DNA from: JAQBDA01 sp041301185
Lineage (GTDB): Bacteria > Chloroflexota > Anaerolineae > Anaerolineales > UBA4823
Direction of reading: 5' to 3'
DNA: 6,097 nt
NCBI GenBank assembly: GCA_041301185.1
Contig: JBFYSV010000139.1
Coordinates: 1 to 6,097, forward strand
Shown here: positions 1-5,107 of the stretch, in pieces
Numbering within the stretch: the stretch's first letter is position 1
How the letters are laid out: the number at the start of each line of letters is the position of its first letter
Program-made: the position numbers and the translations under genes
Notes under the pieces: generated by a model
What the model saw: only the letters and a program-made list of their open reading frames with translations
The model's database searches: none
What the model was told of the DNA's origin: nothing

Positions 1-940
1 AACCCTAAGAATGGGCAAGGCGACGAAGACCAATGCGAATCATTGTAATGTAAAGGAAAGCTTCATCTGAAGCAACGAGGCGTTCATAATCCCGAGCTAA
101 ACGCCGCTGGCGCGAGATCCAGGCGTTGGTACGTTCAATGACCCAGCGTTTGGGTAAGACCTGAAAGCCTTTTTTATCACCGAGTTTGAGCACGATCTCA
201 AGGACCACATGCAGTTTTTGTTGAACCCACTCCTCCAATTCACCTCGATAACCGCCATCAGCGATAATCTTTTGCAAGCGGAGCAGCAACTGGGGTCTTT
301 GGTAAAGTTCCTGAAGAACCATTTTTCCGGCATGCACATCCTGGACATTCGCAGCGGTCACTTTCGCCAAAACCAACAGCCCCAGACTATCAACGATCAG
401 GTTGCGTTTCCGACCAATTACTCGTTTGAAACCATCAAAACCGCGTTGTTCACCACCTTCGGCGCTTTTAGCGGTCTGACTATCCATGATCATTAGACTG
501 GCGGTAGCTTTTTTATGGACTTTCTGGCGCACCCGTTCTCGGATCACACGATTCAACACTTCCCACAAGGATGTTTGTTGAAACTTGCGAAAGTAACCAT
601 ACACCGTTTCCCAGGGAGGATAATCGTGCGGCAAGGCTCGCCACACACATCCATTCTTAGCTATGTAAAAAATGCCATTCAAAATCTCCCGCCACGAATA
701 TTGCCGTGGTCGACCGGTTGATTTGGCTTTGGGCAGGTATTGCGCAATTTGCGCCCATTCGGTATCATTCAAATCAGTAGGGTAGGTTTGTGTTGGTTTG
801 GTCATCAACCAAATTTGCCCTACTTTTCATTTTTTGACCAGAGTATTACCCCTTTTGGGATAGTTTTTAAACAGTCTCTAAAGGTTTCCTTCTCTATCCT
901 GGGCGAATGTAAGCCGAGAAAACCTTTTAGGGTCTATCCC
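1..940 (-). mobile_element. IS5-family insertion sequence, one end outside the window
   Basis: The element is defined by its single intact DDE transposase. The end beyond the transposase C-terminus is cut off, since only four bases follow the stop codon at 5-7. The other end is ambiguous. (a) It may lie at 940: the outward-in sequence GGGATAGACCCTAA there has a partial partner at the window start, where bases 1-10 match the corresponding ten in eight positions. That would give an element of about 950 bp. (b) It may lie at 878: the outward-in sequence starts GAGACTGTTTAAAAAC, resembling the ends of IS1031/IS427-group members, with TAA (879-881) as a possible TNA target duplication. I lean slightly to (a) on the visible match. 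Both lengths fit the family. Target-site duplication cannot be checked because the left flank is missing. Confidence 0.62.
5..808 (-). CDS. IS5-family DDE transposase
   Basis: This 267-residue protein should catalyse cut-and-paste movement of the surrounding insertion sequence. Residues about 10-80 form the N-terminal DUF4096-type region, containing the motifs LNDTEW and GRPRQYSWREILNGIFYI and the conserved block W56-R-A-L-P then W66. The RNase H-like catalytic core follows: first Asp D109 in MDSQTAKS, second Asp D184 in IADGGYRG, and Glu E225 in RWVIERTNAW, followed by the typical R-R-L-A-R-D-Y-E stretch at 235-242. The length is normal for the family and there is no frameshift, so the enzyme is probably active. 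Two ATG codons are adjacent (806-808 and 803-805); either could start the protein, and no strong Shine-Dalgarno sequence precedes them. A weak promoter-like pair (TTAAAA, 17 bp, AATACT) lies upstream on the minus strand at 870-842. The exact IS subgroup is not established. Confidence 0.93.
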   Translation of the reverse strand: MMTKPTQTYPTDLNDTEWAQIAQYLPKAKSTGRPRQYSWREILNGIFYIAKNGCVWRALPHDYPPWETVYGYFRKFQQTSLWEVLNRVIRERVRQKVHKKATASLMIMDSQTAKSAEGGEQRGFDGFKRVIGRKRNLIVDSLGLLVLAKVTAANVQDVHAGKMVLQELYQRPQLLLRLQKIIADGGYRGELEEWVQQKLHVVLEIVLKLGDKKGFQVLPKRWVIERTNAWISRQRRLARDYERLVASDEAFLYITMIRIGLRRLAHS

Positions 941-941
941 A
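856..941. repeat. nested imperfect inverted repeats between transposase and antitoxin gene
   Basis: The outer arms are TGGGATAG (856-863) and CTATCCCA (934-941), a perfect 8-bp inverted pair. The inner arms are 878-894 (starting CTAAAGGTTT) and 916-930 (ending AACCTTTTAG), which pair with small bulges. Compared as reverse complements, the two halves look like the same sequence except for about 11 extra bases at 864-877 in the left half. The arrangement could be an IS terminus with an internal copy, a small remnant element, or an operator region for the antitoxin that starts at 961. Sequence alone does not decide between these. Confidence 0.5.
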
Positions 942-960
942 GTAGCTTCAGGAGCAAATC

Positions 961-1239
961 ATGGCATTGATTGGGGTGCGAGAACTGCGGCACAAGACCG
1001 CTGAAATTCTGCGCCGCGTGCGCGAGGAGAACCAGGCGTATGTGATCACCCTGCAAGGACGACCGGTGGCGCTGCTCTCGCCACTGGATCAGGAAAAGGT
1101 GGAGTCGGAAATGTTGCACGCTGCGCGCCAGTCGGCTGTGGATAGCTGGGCGGTTTACCGGCAGTTGGCAGAGGAGATTCGCCAATCCATGCCCACCGAT
1201 GTGGATACACAGTCCCTGATGGATGATCTCCGCCGATGA
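961..1239 (+). CDS. type II antitoxin, Phd/YefM-like (partner toxin truncated)
   Basis: The protein has 92 residues. The N-terminal half has the Phd/YefM fold pattern: M-A-L-I-G-V-R-E-L-R, then a helix to about residue 22, then the strand pair Y27-V-I-T-L-Q-G-R-P-V-A-L-L-S. This domain normally dimerises and binds the operator DNA of its own operon. The C-terminal half (about 43-92) is charged and helical, as expected for the toxin-binding and neutralising tail. AGGAG at 950-954, six bases before the ATG, supports the start. The stop overlaps the next reading frame as ATGA (1236-1239), the usual translational coupling of antitoxin to toxin. That toxin survives only as a 28-codon stub, so this is an orphan antitoxin. 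The insertion sequence ends within about 20-80 bp upstream, so its native promoter may be altered. Family call is firm; present function is uncertain. Confidence 0.87.
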   Translation: MALIGVRELRHKTAEILRRVREENQAYVITLQGRPVALLSPLDQEKVESEMLHAARQSAVDSWAVYRQLAEEIRQSMPTDVDTQSLMDDLRR

Positions 1240-1322
1240 GTGTTTACACCATTGATGCCAGCGTGCATGTCAACGCTTTGATCGAACACGAACCTGCTTA
1301 CCTGCAACCACATATAGTATAA
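1236..1322 (+). pseudogene. 5' remnant of a PIN-domain (VapC-type) toxin gene
   Basis: A frame opening with ATG inside the ATGA overlap encodes M-S-V-Y-T-I-D-A-S-V-H-V-N-A-L-I-E-H-E-P and then a few further residues before TAA at 1320-1322. The hydrophobic strand followed by I-D-A-S is the start of a PIN domain, with D7 as the first metal-binding acidic residue. Intact VapC proteins are about 120-150 residues long and need three more acidic residues, all missing here, so the product cannot be a ribonuclease. The homologous part seems to end near E-P (about 1295); the sequence after it belongs to the promoter region of the next operon. The stop codon lies within that promoter's TATAAT box, which suggests a deletion removed the rest of the toxin and fused the stub to the downstream locus. 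The codons are too few for a standalone functional call. Confidence 0.8.
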
Positions 1323-1327
1323 TGTGG
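1308..1327 (+). promoter_or_regulatory. promoter -10 box within a CCACAT-N8-ATGTGG operator-like dyad
   Basis: A perfect TATAAT lies at 1318-1323, placing a start site near 1330 just ahead of the antitoxin's Shine-Dalgarno sequence. No good -35 hexamer is present at 16-18 bp, so the promoter may be weak or activator-dependent. The -10 box sits inside a 20-bp dyad with perfect 6-bp arms, CCACAT (1308-1313) and ATGTGG (1322-1327). ACCTGC also occurs twice upstream (1292-1297 and 1300-1305), with an inverted copy GCAGGT at 1339-1344 almost concentric with the dyad. Binding of the antitoxin-toxin complex to dyads overlapping the -10 box is the known mode of autoregulation for vapBC operons; that it happens here is inference. 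Confidence 0.62.
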
Positions 1328-1331
1328 CTAC

Positions 1332-1339
1332 AAAAGGAG
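1332..1339 (+). promoter_or_regulatory. Shine-Dalgarno AAAAGGAG deciding the second antitoxin start
   Basis: AAAAGGAG sits six bases before ATG 1346. An in-frame ATG also exists at 1322, but it lies within the promoter and operator and upstream of this site, probably outside the transcript. The start at 1346 is therefore preferred. Confidence 0.82.
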
Positions 1340-1345
1340 CAGGTG

Positions 1346-1621
1346 ATGTCCGAATTAAGAGTTGGTACACGTGAGTTGAAAAGCAGGTTGAGTGAGTATT
1401 TGCGGCGAGTTAAGGCGGGCCAAATCATAACGGTAACAGAACATGGTAAGTCGATTGGGTATATTATCCCGATTAAAAAAACGGTTGAGGAACGCATTCA
1501 GACGATGATCAGCGCCGGTCAGGTAGCCTGGAGTGGGCAGAAACCAAAATCATACTCCCCCGCTGCATTGAACTCAGGTGATCGCCAGCTTTCCGACCTG
1601 GTTGTGGAGGATCGAGAGTGA
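1346..1621 (+). CDS. vapB: type II antitoxin, Phd/YefM-like, partner of the downstream VapC
   Basis: The 91-residue antitoxin should neutralise the PIN ribonuclease encoded next and, with it, repress the operon. The N-terminal half shows the Phd/YefM pattern: V6-G-T-R-E-L-K, a helix with S-E-Y-L-R-R-V at 16-22, then I27-I-T-V-T-E-H-G-K and I37-G-Y-I-I-P-I, corresponding to the dimer-forming DNA-binding domain. The C-terminal part from about residue 45 is polar and ends in an acidic stretch (L-S-D-L-V-V-E-D-R-E), a plausible toxin-binding tail. The start is chosen because AAAAGGAG precedes ATG 1346. The stop overlaps the toxin start as GTGA (1618-1621), so translation is probably coupled. It is only distantly similar to the antitoxin at 961-1239, so this is not a fresh duplication of that gene. 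Confidence 0.88.
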   Translation: MSELRVGTRELKSRLSEYLRRVKAGQIITVTEHGKSIGYIIPIKKTVEERIQTMISAGQVAWSGQKPKSYSPAALNSGDRQLSDLVVEDRE

Positions 1622-2052
1622 TTGTTTACCTCGATACCAGTGCCCTGGTTAAACGTTTTGTACAGGAAAACAGTACTCAAGAAGTGAACCAGATGATTGA
1701 ACAGGCTGATGTTGCTGGTTCTTCCAGTCTCACACAAGTGGAAATAGCTTCAGCACTCACAAAAGCGGTCCGTTTGAACTGGGTGCCAGCCAGGGATGCA
1801 GAGAACGCGTGGCAGGACTTCGTGTTGCAATGGCCGGATTTTGTGCGCACACCTGTATCCTATATAATCGTTGAGCGCGCCTCGCAGTTGGCGTGGAAGT
1901 ATGGATTACGCGCTTATGATGCCCTGCACCTCGCCACCGCGCTCATCTGGCAGGAATCCATGGAAACAAACGTAACACTGGCTACCTTTGATCGTGAGTT
2001 GTGGTTGGCTGGGAAGAAGGCAGGAATGGATCCCTGGCCCCACAACCTGTAA
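1618..2052 (+). CDS. vapC: VapC-like PIN-domain ribonuclease toxin
   Basis: The 144-residue PIN-domain protein has the usual VapC length. VapC toxins are Mg2+-dependent endoribonucleases that cut tRNA or rRNA and arrest growth when the antitoxin is degraded. All four expected acidic residues are visible: D6 in V-Y-L-D-T-S-A-L-V-K, E42 in Q-V-E-I-A-S-A-L, D101 in A-Y-D-A-L-H-L-A-T-A, and D125 in A-T-F-D-R-E-L. The frame is intact and the enzyme is probably active. Translation starts at GTG 1618 inside the GTGA overlap with the antitoxin; no ATG nearby would preserve the first strand and D6. The specific RNA target cannot be read from the sequence. The gene is convergent with the transporter gene whose stop lies at 2154, leaving a 101-bp gap with no obvious hairpin terminator. 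Confidence 0.92.
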   Translation: MIVYLDTSALVKRFVQENSTQEVNQMIEQADVAGSSSLTQVEIASALTKAVRLNWVPARDAENAWQDFVLQWPDFVRTPVSYIIVERASQLAWKYGLRAYDALHLATALIWQESMETNVTLATFDRELWLAGKKAGMDPWPHNL

Positions 2053-2153
2053 CCCAACTCCAGCAGCCAGGATTTATCAACCTCCACATTCGATCATCCA
2101 GTAGCATGCTGAGTCTTGGGAAGATTGACTTTTATTTCAACAGGTTCTTTCTC
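2053..2153. other. convergent intergenic gap, no terminator recognised
   Basis: These 101 bases separate the stop codons of the plus-strand toxin and the minus-strand transporter. The only symmetrical element is the 8-bp palindrome AGCATGCT (2104-2111), which has no loop and no T-tract. No GC-rich hairpin with trailing T residues was seen on either strand, so transcripts may read into one another. Confidence 0.5.
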
Positions 2154-3521
2154 TTACATCTCCTCCCCCAATCTCTCCACCAGTTCGCGGTGGCTCTCGC
2201 GGCTGATCGGGTAAAACCAGGCGCACAGGATCGCCAGAGCCAGCAGCAGGGCGGGCAGAGGTCCTATGAACAGGCGCAGGGTTTGCAACGCTTGCGCTGG
2301 CTGCACCGGCAGCGGATTGCTGGCGGTTGGGGTGATGTAGCCCGCCAGCGCCAGCCCCAGCCCCATTGCCCAGATGGCGAAACCGGTTGCCAGCTTTTGG
2401 AAGAAAGAGGCGAAGGCGTAGTAGGATCCTTCGCGGCGTTGACCTGTTTGTGCCTGGTCGTATTCGATGATATCTGGCACCATTGCCCAGGGGATAACGT
2501 ACGCCGTGGCAATGCCCGCGCCCGCCAGCGCTGCCAGCAGGTATGCCAGTCCTACCTGCTCAGGAGAAAGAGCGCCAATCATCAGGATGATCACAATCCA
2601 GGTTAACGAGCCCAGCATGAAGGCGCGGCGCTTATCCAACCTTCGTGCCAGCCAGACCACCAGCGGAATGAACAGGATCGCCGAGCCCTGGGCGAGCAGC
2701 ACAAAGTAATTGGCTTGTTCCGGTACCCGCAGGTAATAGGTGGCAAAGTAAACCAGCACGGCTGCCAGAATGCTGGCGCTGGTCCAGCTCAGCAGGTATA
2801 AACCCATCACCAGGCGGAAGGGTTTGTTGTTCAGCGTGGTGGAGAGCGCCTTTTTCCAGGGCAGTGGTTCGGGCAGCTCGTTCGATGGTCGCTCACGGGT
2901 GACCTTGAAAACGATCAGCGGTGGGATGATCGATAGCAACCCCAGGATAATGCCCACCAGGGTGTACAGCAGGCGTTGGTCTGAGATGCTCCAACCCAAC
3001 ACAGTAACCAGGATGATAGCACCCAGCGTACCGGAGATCGAAAACACCATGCGATAACCGTTCAGTGAACTGCGCTCATCGTAATCTTGGGTCATTTCAG
3101 GTGTTAATGCGTTATATCCCACGTGTACCAGCGTGAAGACTGTATCGAACAAGATGAACACCGCCGCATAGTAAACCGCCAATCCCAACTGGCTGAAGGG
3201 GGGCACAAGCCACATCAGCATGAAACTCAGCCCCAATGGTGCAGCGCCGAACAACAACAATACCCGCCGGCGCCCCCAGCGCGTGCGGATGCGGTCAGAG
3301 ACCAGACCAAAGAGCGGGTCGTTGATGGCATCCCAAATGCGGCTTAACCCCACCGCCCAACCGGCGTAATCCGGACGTAACCCGGCAACGTCGGTGAGAA
3401 AATAGAGTTGAAAGAACATCAAAATCGCCAGCGGGATGCTGGTGCTAAGATCGCCGGTGCTGAAAAGTAATTTCAGGCGCAGGGGCAGGCGGGCAGAGTC
3501 GGAGCGGGTGTTTGTTGGCAT
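2154..3521 (-). CDS. MFS transporter, GPH (MelB-like) cation symporter family
   Basis: The 455-residue integral membrane protein has about twelve hydrophobic segments split by a charged central loop near residues 207-236. The region W63-D-A-I-N-D-P-L-F-G followed by R-T-R-W-G-R-R-R (79-86) is the GPH signature after helix II. D64 and D68 have the four-residue spacing of the cation-site aspartates of MelB. A second family hallmark is D350-I-I-E-Y-D-Q-A-Q-T-G-Q-R-R-E-G-S-Y-Y-A, in the loop before a late helix. GPH proteins move sugars, glycosides, uronates or related solutes with Na+ or H+. AGGA at 3529-3532 precedes ATG 3521 by seven bases. The gene starts 21 bp after the methyltransferase stop, so the two are probably cotranscribed and this protein may import the methyltransferase's substrate. 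The solute is unknown, and a sugar rather than a methylamine remains possible. Confidence 0.87.
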   Translation of the reverse strand: MPTNTRSDSARLPLRLKLLFSTGDLSTSIPLAILMFFQLYFLTDVAGLRPDYAGWAVGLSRIWDAINDPLFGLVSDRIRTRWGRRRVLLLFGAAPLGLSFMLMWLVPPFSQLGLAVYYAAVFILFDTVFTLVHVGYNALTPEMTQDYDERSSLNGYRMVFSISGTLGAIILVTVLGWSISDQRLLYTLVGIILGLLSIIPPLIVFKVTRERPSNELPEPLPWKKALSTTLNNKPFRLVMGLYLLSWTSASILAAVLVYFATYYLRVPEQANYFVLLAQGSAILFIPLVVWLARRLDKRRAFMLGSLTWIVIILMIGALSPEQVGLAYLLAALAGAGIATAYVIPWAMVPDIIEYDQAQTGQRREGSYYAFASFFQKLATGFAIWAMGLGLALAGYITPTASNPLPVQPAQALQTLRLFIGPLPALLLALAILCAWFYPISRESHRELVERLGEEM

Positions 3522-3542
3522 GGCTTTATCCTGGAGGGTAAC

Positions 3543-5021
3543 TCAATCAAAAATGTCCTGGCGCGATTCATCTTCCCAGGCGTAGAACTCTTCAATCGGG
3601 CGTTGGGCTGCCATCTCGCGATAGGATTGCAACTCTTGTTCAACCCGTGGATCAAGTTGGCGCGGCTGGTGTTCAGCCAGTATCTGGTGGGCGCGTTCGC
3701 GCGCCAGGTCGATCGCCAGCTTCCCACCGGCTTTTTCCCAGGTTTCATAGGGGTCGCGAACGAACAGATCAGGCCTGAAATGTTCCTTGCGGAAATGACT
3801 GGCGGTGTGCTTTTCAGCCAGGTAATTACCGGACACCGCGACGCGCTGGATCAGATCTACCGCCAGCGTATCCTCATTGACTTCGATACCCCGGGCAATG
3901 CGCAGCGCTGCGCCGCAAAGCTGGTCATCCAGCACCAGCAGCGGATCGCTTTCCAGCATTGTGCTATCCAGGGTGCCAGCGCAGGTGATGAAGTTGACGC
4001 CGCCCAGCACAGCTTGCAGCAGCGTGGCGGTGCGTTCGATGCCAGCTTGCATGTCCTCGCGCTTGGATTCGGTGGTGGCACCCACGCCGCGGCATGGCAG
4101 GTTGTAGTAATGTGCCATTTGAGCTGATGCAGCAGTGATCAGGCCGGTTTCTACCGCGCCCAGGGCAACGGTGCCGTGACGCATATTGGCGATGGTGGAA
4201 ACCGTTCCATATAGCACTGGCGTGCCAGGCCGGAAGATTTGCGCCAGCACGATGTGCGCCAGGATGCCGGCGTTTTCCTGCACCAGCAAACCAGCCAGGG
4301 TGACGGGTGAAGTGGCGCCAGCAATAGCTTCCGGCGACATAGCTAATGGCTGACCGTAGTCGGCGCAGATCAACAGCCCTTCCGCCTGGATTTGCGCCAT
4401 CTGCAGCGGGCTGACCACCGAACAGATGGAGAAGAAGCGCGGTCGCTGGCGCAACTCTTCCTTACCACCCACCGCTATTGCCATCATGCGCATCATATCC
4501 AGGGTGGGCAGGAACCCATAGCATCCCATACCGAAAGGCTTGCGGCTGTGGTGCGCCCATGCCCAGATCGATTCGGTGTGGATGGTGGTCATGGGGATGT
4601 CGTTGGGCCAAATGTCCATCTGCGAGTTGTGAATGTGTTTGCAGCCGTCGATGAGCTGGATGTGCCGGATGGTGTCTGCCAGGGTGGTGGGTCGCCGCTC
4701 GCCGCTATCCATATCGATAATCTGGGTTGGGGTTCCCAGGGCTGCAAAGTGGGTGGTCTGGCTGCTGATTTCAAGGCGGAAATCGCCATCTGCACCGTAC
4801 AAACTGAATTGCTTGGGCGCCTGATCAATTGCCCAGCGCACCAGGCTCTCGGGGATATAAACACGTTGGTCTTCATCGATCACCCTTGCACCCGCCTGTG
4901 CAAATAAATGGCGCGCTTTTTTGTAATCCACCTTGATTCCGGTGGTTTCCAGCACTTGCATCGAGGCAGCGTGGATGCGTTCGATTTCAGCCTGGCTGAG
5001 GACCTGAAAGACAGTTTTCAT
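3543..5021 (-). CDS. MttB/trimethylamine methyltransferase family protein without pyrrolysine
   Basis: The 492-residue protein matches the MttB (COG5598) family in length and layout. It has an N-terminal L-S-Q-A-E-I-E-R-I-H-A-A-S-M-Q-V-L-E-T-T-G-I segment and a TIM-barrel body with S204-P-L-Q, E231-A-I-A-G-A-T-S-P-V-T-L-A-G, Y271-G-T, and E318-S-K-R-E-D-M-Q-A-G-I-E at the region where true MttB carries pyrrolysine nearby. No internal UAG occurs, so this is a non-Pyl member. Characterised members of that group (MtgB, MtpB, MtcB) transfer a methyl group from quaternary amines such as glycine betaine, proline betaine or carnitine to a cobalamin on a small corrinoid protein. No corrinoid protein or RamA-type activator is in the window. 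AAAGGAG at 5032-5038 supports ATG 5021. The substrate, and whether it demethylates at all, is open; many homologues are uncharacterised. Confidence 0.87.
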   Translation of the reverse strand: MKTVFQVLSQAEIERIHAASMQVLETTGIKVDYKKARHLFAQAGARVIDEDQRVYIPESLVRWAIDQAPKQFSLYGADGDFRLEISSQTTHFAALGTPTQIIDMDSGERRPTTLADTIRHIQLIDGCKHIHNSQMDIWPNDIPMTTIHTESIWAWAHHSRKPFGMGCYGFLPTLDMMRMMAIAVGGKEELRQRPRFFSICSVVSPLQMAQIQAEGLLICADYGQPLAMSPEAIAGATSPVTLAGLLVQENAGILAHIVLAQIFRPGTPVLYGTVSTIANMRHGTVALGAVETGLITAASAQMAHYYNLPCRGVGATTESKREDMQAGIERTATLLQAVLGGVNFITCAGTLDSTMLESDPLLVLDDQLCGAALRIARGIEVNEDTLAVDLIQRVAVSGNYLAEKHTASHFRKEHFRPDLFVRDPYETWEKAGGKLAIDLARERAHQILAEHQPRQLDPRVEQELQSYREMAAQRPIEEFYAWEDESRQDIFD

Positions 5022-5107
5022 AATGAGAATTCTCCTTTGGTGAAGGTAACTTTATATCCATTTGAGGATGCTTGCAAATAGCACCAGGATGTTGTCCATT
5101 TGCCAGC

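Noticed and set aside
209..496. Plus-strand frame opposite the transposase
   Set aside because: It is antisense to the catalytic core of an intact transposase and has no domain of its own.
1322..1345. Eight-codon N-terminal extension of the second antitoxin from ATG 1322
   Set aside because: It begins inside the TATAAT box and the operator dyad, and upstream of the only Shine-Dalgarno sequence. ATG 1346 is better placed and gives a normal Phd-like N-terminus.
2104..2111. AGCATGCT as a terminator in the convergent gap
   Set aside because: It has no loop, a short stem and no T-tract on either side, so it does not meet the pattern of an intrinsic terminator.
2001..2606. Plus-strand 201-codon frame overlapping the toxin end and the transporter gene
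   Set aside because: It spans two real genes in other frames, is extremely Gln/Arg rich, and matches no family.
3603..4127. Plus-strand 174-codon frame opposite the methyltransferase gene
   Set aside because: It lies wholly antisense to a well-supported gene, has no recognisable domain, and its composition is that of a reverse-complement shadow.
4392..4907. Plus-strand 171-codon frame opposite the methyltransferase gene
   Set aside because: It is antisense to conserved coding sequence, rich in Cys/His/Gly without a known motif, and has no ribosome binding site of note.
5025..5034. Perfect palindrome GAGAATTCTC next to the methyltransferase Shine-Dalgarno
   Set aside because: With no loop it cannot form a hairpin in RNA, and a 10-bp palindrome alone does not support an operator call.
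5051..5077. Promoter for the methyltransferase gene (TTGCAA and TATAAA on the minus strand)
   Set aside because: The spacer is only 15 bp, and TTGCAA is itself a palindrome likely to occur by chance. It is kept as a possibility only.
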